Shown here piece by piece: positions 15,501 through 25,742 of a DNA stretch of 64,000 nt. Positions within the stretch are counted from its first letter, which is position 1. Each line of letters starts with the position of its first letter. Origin of the DNA: Bugulina stolonifera (lineage: Eukaryota > Bryozoa > Gymnolaemata > Cheilostomatida > Bugulidae); the NCBI GenBank assembly GCA_935421135.1, contig OW285191.1, positions 10,839,700 to 10,903,699 of the forward strand, given 5' to 3'. The position numbers and the translations under genes were made by a program. The notes under the pieces were generated by a model. That model made no database searches. It saw only the letters and a program-made list of their open reading frames with translations, and had not been told where the DNA came from.

Positions 15501-16880
15501 TTTATCAGAAGTTGTCTTCTTTTTATTAGAAGTTGTCTTCTCCTTATAGTTGTCTTTAAAGAAACCAGAGACGTGTAAAACTTACTCTCCAAACCTACTT
15601 AATGTAAGTCAACAGTTCAGGTCTACTGGAGTAGATCAGGAGTTGTTACCTCCACAACTTGTGAAAGCCTTTAGAGCAAGTTCCTCTCCCAACAACAGCG
15701 ATTCAGACAGCGGGTCAGGTATGTAATGCTACTAGTGCGTTCATATTTACACACATTGTGTTTAGATTGCTGTACTTAGGCTAATTGCAATTTAAAGTTA
15801 TTCTTAAACTGGTTTTCAATACTACCACATCCCATTGACTTCCTTGATGAATAACAGTAGACTAAAGTTAGTGTACCTACATGTATTTATTAGTCTGTAT
15901 CTGATAGATAACTATATATATTATATATATATACATGTACATGTAATCTACACATACATTGTATATGTGTACACTGTATGTCTATATATAGAATAAGTAG
16001 CAGTGTTCTTTTGTTGTGGACTCTTATAAGCTTATCCACATGTGCAGAGTTGTCGTCTCTCTCCACTTTACTCGATGGCTATTTTTGCTACACTGCGCAC
16101 AGCACATACATGTTGTAGGTTTACTCATACATTAGCTGCACATTTTATTTAAGGCTACTCATATGTTATTAAATTTGATTAACTATTTTAGATAAACTGT
16201 CAGAGGAGACGACTTCAGAAGATACTAAAACATATGTGACAGTACTGCCCCATCATCACGATATTGACTCTGTATTATCGTTTATCAAATCAAGAGATAG
16301 TAACGCCAAATCAGAAGAACATCTTGTCATGGATTCCCTATATATCCTGCTGCAAGTTATCAACATTATCTTTGCTTTAGCGGAAAGACAACTTCAAATT
16401 GAATCACTGAGCGCAGGTGACCTTATCGTATCATTGGACACAGATGCTGTGCCTACCGTTTATTGTCACATGATATCTATAAAGAAATATTCTGCAGACT
16501 TTAGTTTGACATGTGAAAAGTTACGAATGTTCCTCATCCAGCTCACACACGCCTCAGAGAAATTAACTAAATCTAAAAATTTTAACACCGTAGAAGATTT
16601 AATCAAAAGTTCGTCTGACGCAGGTGATCTGAAGACTATAGGTTTGATAATTCAATATCTACTGTGGGGCCCAAAGGAAGACGAGGTTAAGGTCATGTCG
16701 GTTGCCGAAAATAGGAAACAAGCATTTGACCTTTGGCTTCACTTATCTAGGGCTAAAATGCTGAATGAACTGGTATTTCAGGCAATGGACAAACTCAAGA
16801 TTTATACTATGGCAAATTTTCTCAGCAATACGAGTGGCCCAGAGCTGTTCAAAATAACGAAGCTCTTAAGCACTTACTAG
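585..16880 (+). CDS. PEAK/PRAG1-family-like pseudokinase scaffold, 9 coding exons
   Basis: Coding exons: 585-615, 5929-5981, 9033-9290, 10764-10976, 11392-11690, 12648-12906, 14436-14606, 15550-15718, 16192-16880 (stop TAG). Every junction is in phase, giving about 713 residues. The N-terminal half is Ser/Thr-rich and looks disordered, with a five-proline run near 139-143 and a tyrosine motif YDEPW (Tyr224) that could bind SH2 domains. Residues ~360-484 resemble the start of a kinase fold, and ~500-713 its C-lobe and tail. The tail has LLWGP (641-645), then W..L.RA.ML and a final L..ITKLL, the pattern I recall at the C-terminus of PEAK1 and PRAG1, where flanking helices form the SHED dimerisation domain. 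The segment aligned to the catalytic loop reads QIESLSAGDLIVS, with no HRD, and I see no DFG. Family members scaffold tyrosine-kinase and cytoskeletal signalling. The exon structure is firm; the family name is inferred from memory. Confidence 0.72.
616..5928. other. Intron 1 of the PEAK-like gene
   Basis: A 5.3-kb intron between a 31-nt first coding exon and a 53-nt second exon, with donor GTATGT and acceptor TATTGCAG. Apart from a degenerate tandem repeat at about 1310-1610 I see only AT-rich unique sequence with short open frames and no convincing exon on either strand. A noncoding element or undetected small exon cannot be excluded. Confidence 0.6.
1310..1610. repeat. Degenerate ~12-bp tandem repeat (GTGTAGACCATR type)
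   Basis: Successive variants of GACCATGTGTA, GACCATATGTG and GAACTACGTGTA run through this stretch. The repeat keeps both strands open, so the apparent peptide on the minus strand is not a gene. Confidence 0.8.
5982..9032. other. Intron 2 of the PEAK-like gene
   Basis: A 3-kb AT-rich intron bounded by GTAAGT and CTCCCAG. It contains short open frames only. A local inverted repeat around AACCACATGG sits at about 6327-6356. Nothing coding is supported. Confidence 0.55.
9291..10763. other. Intron 3 of the PEAK-like gene
   Basis: An AT-rich 1.5-kb intron. Its only recognisable structure is the 43-bp tandem duplication at about 9812-9897. No exon or RNA gene is supported. Confidence 0.55.
9812..9897. 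repeat. 43-bp tandem duplication
   Basis: A unit starting CTGGTGAACACTGCATGCCC is present twice, 43 bp apart, almost identical, which points to a recent duplication inside the intron. Confidence 0.85.
11691..12647. other. Intron 5 of the PEAK-like gene
   Basis: About 960 bp between the donor after ...ACACG and the acceptor TTTAACAG. A 60-codon minus-strand frame at 11864-12046 has no splice context or family resemblance, so I regard it as chance. Confidence 0.5.
12907..14435. other. Intron 6 of the PEAK-like gene
   Basis: A 1.5-kb intron. Its main content is the GC-rich decamer array at 14159-14260. The rest is AT-rich unique sequence with no supported gene. Confidence 0.55.
14159..14260. 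repeat. 10-bp GC-rich tandem repeat (GCCGCARCAG)
   Basis: About ten head-to-tail copies of GCCGCARCAG with T/C changes. It stands out as GC-rich in an AT-rich intron. Any open frame through it (Gln/Ala/Arg repeats) is a by-product. Confidence 0.9.
14767..15386. mobile_element. hAT-type MITE with 8-bp target-site duplication
   Basis: The element spans 14775-15378 (604 bp). It begins CAGAGATG and ends CATCTCTG, exact inverted 8-mers, and is flanked on both sides by the direct repeat AAAATTAT (14767-14774 and 15379-15386). An 8-bp target duplication and a CAGxGATG-like terminus are typical of the hAT superfamily. The interior has no transposase frame. It is packed with AACTCGAGTT-like and AACTTGAA-like words in both orientations. 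It sits in intron 7 of the PEAK-like gene, so it should not disturb coding. Confidence 0.9.
15401..15450. repeat. 9-bp tandem repeat (GTAGTTRCG)
   Basis: About five copies of GTAGTTACG or GTAGTTGCG, starting a few bases after the target duplication of the neighbouring MITE. Confidence 0.85.
15460..15564 (+). repeat. 21-bp tandem repeat whose last copy carries a splice acceptor
   Basis: Units starting at 15460, 15481, 15502, 15523 and 15544 follow TTATCAGAAGTTGTCTTC. In the last copy the sequence is TTATAG followed by TTGTCTTT, and the intron acceptor used for exon 8 falls there (AG at 15548-15549). The in-frame TAG just before the exon prevents any longer open version of this exon. Confidence 0.8.
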
Positions 16881-17650
16881 AGTATTCCGAGTCCACAGAG
16901 ATTAAGTATTATAACGCCAAAGGGTTCATTCAAGACAGTAGAACCATCGATATTAATTTCACCCAGATTGGAGTTGTCATTACATTAATTTCTGTAGGAA
17001 GTAGACATGTTGGCAGTAGTCATCTGGGATGACAAAATTCAGACAATTGTAATTAAAAAGAAGATAACTCTAAATTAGTGTATTATTTGAATGGTGAAAA
17101 ATCTCGACTGTGATTGGTCTGTAGGCGTAATATTATAGTTTTAGCAATCAACTGGTGGCACAAACCTGATTACTGCACAGCATTTAACCTGAGCTCAGAT
17201 TGTAGCAGCTCTCTGGTTTGTATTAACTTATCATTTTCTCTTATATTTTTAAAACCTGGAGCTGAGCTGCCAACTGACTAGTTCCCAAATATTACATGCA
17301 TGATGTACATGTACATTGTATATGTGTTTATACTTTATAATGATATCTGGTTACAAGTTTGTAGAAGTGTATTATATTTGTGTAGACAATTTAGCATGCC
17401 CTTGTTTAAGTAGTAATACTCCAGTAGTCTACAGATAGGCTGTAGTCTGCAAAATAATACTATGTACTGTAGGCATGACCAATAATATATTATAATAATG
17501 TATTTATATGTGACTACTATATTAGTCACCATATTGTATGAATGCAATGTACATGTGTGTATTACGTGTATGTAAAATTGCAGGTTAGAATTTGGCAAGG
17601 AATACAGTGATGCTCATTGCCATGTAATGTTTTGTCAAAATATCAACTAA

Positions 17651-17656
17651 AATAAA
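17651..17656 (+). terminator. Polyadenylation signal, PEAK-like gene
   Basis: AATAAA on the plus strand, about 770 bp downstream of the stop codon at 16880. It is the best canonical signal in the region, but cleavage-site evidence is lacking. Confidence 0.45.
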
Positions 17657-18260
17657 AGTAATTAAATTCCACTGCTGCAGTGTACAGAATGATTGTGATC
17701 TATATGGTTAAACAAGTGATTGCTAGGCTGCTAGCGGGTGAGAGGTGGGGAGGAAAGGATAAACTTGGTATTAGGAAAGCATACAGGTAGGTCCAGGTTT
17801 CATCAATAATTGATGAAATTATTGCTCTATGACTACAAATATACTAAATAATAATATAACAATTATAATAGGGATTATAGCAATTTATTACTTATGTACA
17901 TGATTCAGTCATTCTTGCAACCCAACATTTTGAAATAAGGTTTACATGGTATATGTTAATTATATAACACATAAATATTACAAGCGCTTCATCGATAAGA
18001 TACTGATCAGAATATTATGTACATTAGACATGTATTATCTACAATATTTGAAACCAAACATAAAATGAATAATTGTAGTTTTTTGTGATTGTCTGCAATT
18101 TACAAATAGGATGATATTCATGCAGCTGAATATACATGTAGGTATTACATTACATGTATAGGCTATACTTGTATAGAACATACAACATGTATAAATATAT
18201 TACCAATTTACTTCCTGCTATTAATCCCAGGTAAGAAAGCAAAGATCTGAAGAGACCTGC

Positions 18261-18437
18261 ATTTTTTTTTCTAATTTGAGGTGGAGAAGGCACTTCACCA
18301 ATGGCCAAGTCACTGAAATAGCACAGGAGCATTATAAGGTTGGATGCCCTTCCTAACACCACCAATGACCCTTATGGACATCGAACCTGGGACTCCCACA
18401 TGAAAGTCCAGAGCCCTTACCACTAGGCCACGGCAGC
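18261..18437 (-). mobile_element. tRNA-derived SINE, antisense
   Basis: Read on the minus strand, the element starts with a tRNA-like head: box A-like TGGCCTAGTGG, then box B-like GGTTCGATGTC. A body follows with GGAAGGGCATCCAACC and TGCTCCTGTGC, and it ends in an A-rich tail. This is the layout of a tRNA-derived SINE rather than a functional tRNA, because the head does not close into a complete cloverleaf. A second copy of the family is at about 53010-53280. No target duplication was clear. Confidence 0.8.
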
Positions 18438-19916
18438 TCCCAGGACATACAACATGTATGCAGTAGATAAAAGAGATGCTTGATGTGTACATATGACTGA
18501 CTTGTGTAGCAAATGTAACACACTTGAATGTAGTAGACACGATAGAGTGTAGTATACCAAACTCTATGGTACAAACGGGGAGGGGGGGGGGGGTGGTCTC
18601 CCTTCCTAGGGGTCAGATCATGTTATGTTTACCATGATGCACTCCACAAAGTTTTTATTGTAAAACGCAAAGTACTTAAATGCTGCAGAGTATAGTACTG
18701 TTTTAAAACACAGCTAATAGAACTTTACAATTTCTTTTTTGTGTCTGATTATCACAAGTTTGTATAATATGTAAGGTGAGCAGCTGCTGTCAGGGTTGTA
18801 GGAGAGCTAATCAGCTAACAGGGTCAAAGGTCATCAATGATAGTAGTAAGTAGTAGTCAGTTACTCGTATGTTATCAGTGTACTAGTCTAGTACTCTAGT
18901 TAGTTAGACACATGTTTGTAGTCACTACTCTGGACTCACTCTGCCTATTATGTGGAATATGTGAGCTGATTTTTCTCTCCTATCCTTTCTGGTATGTAGA
19001 ACTAACACCAATATTACACATTTATTAATTATCATAGTTGTATACTTTGTCCGGCCTGTTGAAGTTAGTAATACTTTATTTATGTTATTATCAATATAGT
19101 GGTGAGTGTACATGGTCTCAGAGTACATAGCTCAGTTTCTTCAGTTATTTCAGCAGTGAGACAGCGGGCAGTAATGGTATAATCGTCAATTAATGCTTTC
19201 AGATGAGTTGTTAAGTTTTGTTAATTTGTCACTAGCTATTGTTCGCATTGTCACTGAATGCTCAGTATGTCTGGGATAAAGAACATATAAGAGTTTTTAC
19301 AAAAGTATGATTATAATTTGCTGTGCAATATGACTTATGAATATCTTTATACTTGAATGATGGTCTGAATACTGTCCCTCGAGCTGCTTATATTTTATGC
19401 AAAAATAAAATGGCCTACACATGCTTTCCCAACTCCCCCAGCCAAGTTATATCACCTGGGTAATTAAAAGTAATTAAATCTGGCGTGAACAGTTCGTAGC
19501 TATTAGCATCTTATGCACGGTAACAGTGAAAAAGTAACATAAGAAATGAGAGTTATAGTCAGTTAGGCCTACCTACCTCTGCCATGCTCATTCTATGGTT
19601 TACATTAGCAATAATCATATGCTGTCATACAGGTGTATAATAAGTGTATAAGTATACCAATAGAAATGGTTTATAACACCAGTGTTTGCTATAACATAAT
19701 GAAGTGAGCTTTTCTACTGAGCACCACTTTATTCCCAGCCAATAGAAGGCCTAGAGGAGAGGGATTTGCATAATCTATTAGGCAATAAGCTACTGTTAGA
19801 CTATCATGTTTATACATATGACACACGAACATCCTATGTCATGTACATGTCTGTAATTATTTACTGTGTAAACTAGTAAAAAAGATAAAACTAGGTGTTG
19901 ACTGAACAGATTTTAG

Positions 19917-20014
19917 GAAAGAGCAGATATCAACTTCCTGATCCAACCGAGACGAGGCGCTCACTTGGAGTTATTCTATGATGAAGATTGATTGTTCCTA
20001 CAAACTAACTACAG
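19917..20014 (+). other. Possible 5' untranslated exon of the GT31 gene
   Basis: A stretch bounded by an acceptor-like TTTTAG and a perfect donor GTAAGT lies 650 bp upstream of the first coding exon. Its own ATG (19978) would run out of frame into a stop soon after joining 20667. If real, it is untranslated or holds a short upstream frame. Confidence 0.35.
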
Positions 20015-20670
20015 GTAAGTTAAATAATGTTTCACTTACTTGGTAGCAGAACCTACAATGAACGGAAATTACAGCTGAAGATGAGATGGGAATGGTGTAT
20101 GGATAAGAGTGAAATACTTTCCACACTGCTATCCTATGAGACCTTTCTTTGGCATGTGGGACCTACATTCGATTTGTAGTTAATGTAGACTCCTACAGTT
20201 TGTTGGAGAAATTAGATTTAGCTTTTTTTTTCTGCGCACGTACTTATAAAACTAGGCGCAACTATGTTACCCCTTGTTGTTAAAACTTGTCAAGTACCTT
20301 ACTAGCCACTGGATGTTTCTAGAATTTGGAGGTTGATATTCGACAATATATGATAATCAGTCAGTATCTTAGCACTACATATAATTATTATTATTTCACA
20401 GACAATAATTTGATAATTTCTATGTTAATCCTTCAAAATGACTTGTTGCAGCAAAAACTGTTCAGCGTCTAGTAAAAGATTTGAATTTAATGTATTTAAC
20501 GAGTTTTAGCAGCAAGGGGATGTATGTTTGACCCTCAAAACAAGCCATAGATACCATATATTGCACGAATATGCTAGATCCTATACTCGTTCACTTTCAA
20601 GCTCGGGTATGAGTCCCCACCCCACCCCACCCCTAATCTGAAGCCAACATGTCCAACTGGTTTCAGAAAG

Positions 20671-22315
20671 ATGACTATAGTCCGAGCTCGATGTATAAAG
20701 GTGACAGCATTGATATTAATGCTCTCGATGTGTGGCCTGCTATGGTTGCACCACCCCTGGATTAACAGGGAAGTTGAAACTGTGGCTCGAATATTCCAGA
20801 AGCTCGACAGTGTATCACTCTCTACACTTACTACACGGCTACCAACTATACCCAGAAGGTAAATACCTTTGCTAAAATAACTTGATACTACAGTAGTTGC
20901 AGCTAACAGTGAGGGGTATTTTCTAAACACTACATGGAAGTAGTAATGAACTAGTTCTACATGTACTTGTACACAATCATGGCAAAATTAGCTACACTCT
21001 ATAGTTTTTTATTATATCATCTTCTTTGCCAGTATTCTGAACAAGCCTGTAGTACGCTTTGTGTACTAGCTTTTACATGTATGCAGAGTAGTAGCCATTA
21101 CTGTGAGACTAGTGTTAGGATATTATCCTGAAAGGCAAGAATCTAATTTGTATCACAAACAGTTTTTTTGCAAAGATGTCATCACATAATTGATGGCAAT
21201 GTCATACTATTGCCTAACTCTTGCCAAACTGGAATGTATATGTACAGTATGTATTCTACTATTACATGTACATTATTGCCCATCAAGTAACAACCTATCA
21301 TGGATCAAGCACCAGCTATTTGTGGCAACTCAATTTGAACCATCCAGTGGTATTACCATAATAGTTATAGTATTCATGGTTATACATGTACATGTATGTG
21401 TAATCAATTGTGTAGTAGTATTTTTTTTATTACCTACATTGTAGGTTGAGTTTGCACACTTACCTCCATGAGAACAGCACAGACAAAGCGTATGAGCATG
21501 CTCATTCATATTTCTATAAGCCAACTATCCAACCTAACAGACGTTGTAGTCCATCAACGTTTCTCCTAGTGGGCGTCATAACGCCTCCTTCCAGCTTTAC
21601 ACATAGACAAGTATACAGAGACACTGTGCTAAGTCCACTTATCAGCAGCTGCATGCAGGATATTCAGTACCTGTTTATAGTAGGTGCTACTGAGGATCCG
21701 AGGCTACAACAGCAGTTAAACATCGAGAATGCAAAATATGGCGACATCGTTCAAGGCAACTTTACTGATTCATACCAGAATCTCACATATAAATCTCTTT
21801 TCCTATTACATTGGTCTCTACAAAATTGTCCATCTGCTCAATATACGTTTAAGTTGGATGATGATGTGTTTGTGATTCTAGAGGATGTGTACAGATATTT
21901 AAAACTGACATCACTCAGTGAATACTCGATTATAGGTTCTGTATTTAAAGGTGCTCGGCCCAATCATAACAAAGCTAGCAAATGGTATGTTGATAACTTT
22001 CATGAAAAGGAATTTCCTACATACGTTAGTGGGACGGCCTATTTACTGTCTAGATCGCTACTCAAACCAATATTTGAAGCGGCAATGACCTTAAGTTTTG
22101 TGAGACTAGAAGATGTGTTCGTAACAGGCATCTCTGCTCGGAAAACTAAGCTAAATATAGAACACCATCAGTTTCCAGGATTTGACTATGTGGAAAGCAC
22201 ATTTAACATTCAGTCAACAAATTTTAGTATGAAAAAATCAATTCATGGCGTGAATTCAGAACAGATGAAATTTTTATATTTGAAATTAGTTGCAGACAAA
22301 ATTACTCGTTGTTAA
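20671..22315 (+). CDS. Beta-1,3-galactosyl/GlcNAc transferase-like (GT31), type II membrane protein
   Basis: Two coding exons, 20671-20858 and 21445-22315 (stop TAA), are joined in phase and encode about 352 residues, a usual GT31 length. Residues ~11-28 form a single hydrophobic signal anchor after a short basic cytosolic tail (VRARCIK), as expected for a Golgi type II enzyme. The catalytic domain carries KLDDDVFV (DDD at ~201-203, the metal and nucleotide-sugar site), TYVSGTAYLLS, and EDVFVTG (~285-287), the family's conserved EDV motif. NFT and NLT are possible N-glycosylation sites. The enzyme should transfer a sugar in beta-1,3 linkage to glycoprotein or glycolipid acceptors in the Golgi; donor and acceptor cannot be read from sequence. 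Just upstream of the ATG the sequence is TTTCAG then AAAG, an acceptor, so an untranslated exon probably precedes it. Confidence 0.92.
20859..21444. other. Intron of the GT31 gene
   Basis: A 586-bp intron with donor GTAAAT and acceptor ATTGTAG after a T-rich tract. It separates the membrane anchor and stem from the catalytic domain. Nothing else is visible in it. Confidence 0.8.
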
Positions 22316-25300
22316 TTTTCTGCCAAAAGAATAATATACTTGTCTTGATTACTGTGCAACTATTTTACTGTATGTATTTATTAATTTTGTTTTGTTATGC
22401 CAGATGATTGTATTAATATAAACTCCATATCAATCATGACAATCAAATTTTTCTTTGTCTGCTATAATATTAGTTATAATCGACCCATGCATTCTTCATT
22501 CGTAACTAACAAATATATACTACCACTTCTGTTCATAAGAATCGCTGTAGTTCTTGTAATACATAGAGGGCCTGTTGCTCAATAATAATATTATAAGGGT
22601 GCCAGCATAATGTAATTAATTGAATCATCTTCACTTAAAGGGATGGAATCCCTTCTGCATACAGTGCCTCAAGCATCGGCTGCTCATAAAAATTAAGCTG
22701 TTAAGACAAGATCTGGTTTAGCTACTCTGCCAAATTAGAAATATTTCCATGCTGTAGCGGTCATACATGACAAGTTGGACTGACTTCAAAGAGGGAGATC
22801 TTTACACGCGTGAGACAACCCTCGCCGACTCTTTGACTGCTAAAATACCTAAAACATTTTTTAACAATGGGCACCACACTCTATGGGCTGTCTGCTGTGG
22901 GCGCAGTTCTCAGTTACATGTAGTTACAAACTAAGCTGGTGAAAAATGTTTTGCTTCAAGTACATGTACTAGGTTGCTACAAACACTAGTACACGGAATT
23001 GTTTGCCTGCACAAAACTAGTGAAGACAGGCTAGGTCTCAGACTAAGGCAACTATGATGTCTCATATAAGTGTGAAGATAATATAAGATAAAATAATACT
23101 AATTTAAATTGTTGCAATTAGTCTAGAGGCTGTTACATTACATTTCCTGACTGTTTGTTACCAATCTGGTCACTGTTGTTTTGTGGTGGTCTATGTAGAT
23201 GAAGAAGCATTAATTACTATCTAATACTGTGTATGACCATGAGATACTACATGTATATTCTATCCATTTACTATCCATTGCAAAACAAACAAAAGCTCTT
23301 CATTTGTATAGTTGCCAGTTGGAGAGACTAAGCTTACATAGCATTAATAACCAAAATTACTCCAAAGCAAATTAATTATATCGTATAAACATTAAATGTA
23401 TGAGCTGCTAGCTTGGTAGTCAGCTTATATATGTCCATAATAGTCACCAAAATAGCAAATAAAAGTTATTAATGACTAAAATCCTGAACCGGGAGGGCTT
23501 GCAGGAGCTCGGGAGTTTGCAGGAGATGGGTTCTGAAAACGGGAGGGTCCTGGTGAGACCAGAGAGTTGTCATATATGTTAGCAGTCTTTCACTTTTTCG
23601 GAACCAAGAAGATTTAGTAAAGAAAGCTGCCAGATTATTACTTATTAAAGGGAGGGCAACCCCTCAGTATTAGCAACTTATAATATAAATTATAGCCATG
23701 CACATAGATAATTCTATGGTCCTGCAGCACCGAGATAGTAATCACATGTGCACTCTATAAATTATTATGCAGAAGAACCCTGTTACTTCTACAATAACAA
23801 ACGTGTAGCCTATTAGGTATTTGGTCTATGAATGTTGCATCCATATTCTTCATTCGTCTATTGGATGGATATTACAGTGCCACTGGGCACTAACAGTACA
23901 ATGATGATGTGTGTTGTGGGCCTGATGCCCCATCTATAAATCACATGCACACATGTACAAATAAATAATACTATACTTATACAGTCTTGTATGACATAAC
24001 AGGTACATGCACATGTGCATGTACACCAGTACACGTACATGTACATGTACGTGTATGTACATGGCTGTAGTCGTTTTGCAGTTATTTTCGTAGTTGTTGG
24101 CTCATGTTCATTATATTGATAAGGTGGAACAACTCTGAAGTAGTTTACTGAGGACCGCGTGGTCTGTGAATGGTGCACCAATAAGGAGCCGGTCCGGCTT
24201 TTTTTGGCCAATAGACTGTAACAAGGTCAACTTCTTAGGCGGTTATGACCAATCAGCTTACCGTTCAGCAACTACTGCCAATAGCTTTAGTTTATTAGAA
24301 TGTGACCAGTTGAAATATTGGGTAACACACGAGACCACCTATGTATAACATGGATTTGTGCAAAAGAACCTAGCCTAACAGTTTACTACAGAAAGCAAAC
24401 ATTCGGATTCAGGTTCACATTGTACCTGGAATTTTAGCATTTAGGAGCCTACACTGCATACACCCAATTAATTAAAAGGCAATAACAAAAAGGTGACTAC
24501 GATAATAAATATCTCCATTGCCTTGCAAGCTTAAAAATGCAGCGAGTGTCGGTTTGTTAGTACATAGTAAAAGTAGGCCTAGCCTTGTGTTGTAATGTAT
24601 CGGGCTTAGGGCATTTGAATTTCAGTGACTGAGTGGGTGTGACTCTGAGTGTATGATTGTCAGTCTCAGTGTGTTTGATCTCTCGCAAGCCTACACTGTG
24701 ACTGTCGTCCACACAAAGGTTTTTAATCCAACTGGTGATTACTTTTATCTTTGACTGTGACTAACTGAATGACTGAATACAGTATAATAATAATAAGTAA
24801 GGGGCAAACGACAAATGAAACAATTATAATTATTATTAATTATAATTATAATAACTATAATAAATTAATATTAAATATAATTAATAATTATAATTAATTA
24901 AAATACCCGGACGCAGTTGAAGAGACTATTATTAACAATTTTCCATTGGCTATCATTATCACTCCAGGGGTGTGTCCTTTGCAAATCACATTCAATTGGC
25001 AATTTGAATTATATTTGGATTTCATTAAATCATTTTATTTTTGTACTTTCATTTGAAAAGCAGCTCTCAATGATAGATTCAGTCCAGAAGCAAATTGAAA
25101 TTACTAACATTAGAACAGGTCCATTAAGATGTAGGCCTATACATATAATAATAATTGTTTATTGTTATTTTCTATTGGATGGTTCTACGTCTACATTGTA
25201 CATGGAATGTAATGTTCATTATTTTTTTAAAATAACATAGTCTTAAAAGTCTAATCAAAGTCTCTATTTTAAAGCAATTATCATTTTGATTAGGCAAATA

Positions 25301-25734
25301 ATTCAAGATGCTGGTAATTTCTTTAAAGTGTGTTGAAATTGACCAACATGCAATAGTATACCACTTATTATTGTTATTATTGATACTCATGACAAATGGT
25401 TAGCTCAATCTAACGACTAGCTGTGTGTATGATAGGAACAGTTGATAAGATGTATAGCTGTTATCTATTGGCATTAATTTTGGGACAGTTTTAATTTACA
25501 TTTTCTAATACAATTAATTTGTATACTTCCTTAATTTTTATGGACTACTAAAGGCGGTTTTCCCTGAAATGCCATTTAACTTACCAGGCTCCTAGATTGC
25601 ATTACTGTAAGGTGTCATAACAAATATAATTGTAATATCTCCTTATACACTATGTTTACATTATCACAAATAAGTTACAAAATGTTCTGATTGGTCAATG
25701 CCTATTGTGATGATTTAGTTTTAATGTTATACAG
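22316..25734. other. Intergenic region upstream of calpain
   Basis: No gene is supported. It contains a CATGTA-rich microsatellite at about 24000-24062, a CCAAT cluster at 24170-24290 and a nearly pure A/T segment at 24820-24905. Untranslated first exons of the calpain gene probably lie in its right part, because the calpain start codon is preceded by a splice acceptor at 25733-25734. Confidence 0.5.
24170..24290. promoter_or_regulatory. CCAAT-box cluster, candidate calpain promoter
   Basis: Four CCAAT pentamers on the plus strand within about 110 bp (near 24179, 24208, 24251 and 24280), in a locally GC-richer patch 1.5 kb upstream of the calpain start codon. Clustered CCAAT boxes are typical of NF-Y-dependent promoters. 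The assignment to calpain is inference from position. Confidence 0.4.
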
Positions 25735-25742
25735 GAAACAGG

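Larger units (their letters stand above)
16881..19916. other. Intergenic region between the PEAK-like and GT31 genes
   Basis: It holds the 3' end of the PEAK-like gene, with an AATAAA signal at about 17651 (some 770 bp after the stop), an antisense SINE at 18261-18437 and a G-rich tract near 18578-18593. The rest is AT-rich with no supported gene. A promoter for the GT31 gene probably lies at its right end but no clear core element is visible. Confidence 0.55.

Noticed and set aside
18330..18437. tRNA gene on the minus strand
   Set aside because: A and B boxes are present but the acceptor and anticodon stems do not pair, and a SINE body with an A-rich tail follows.
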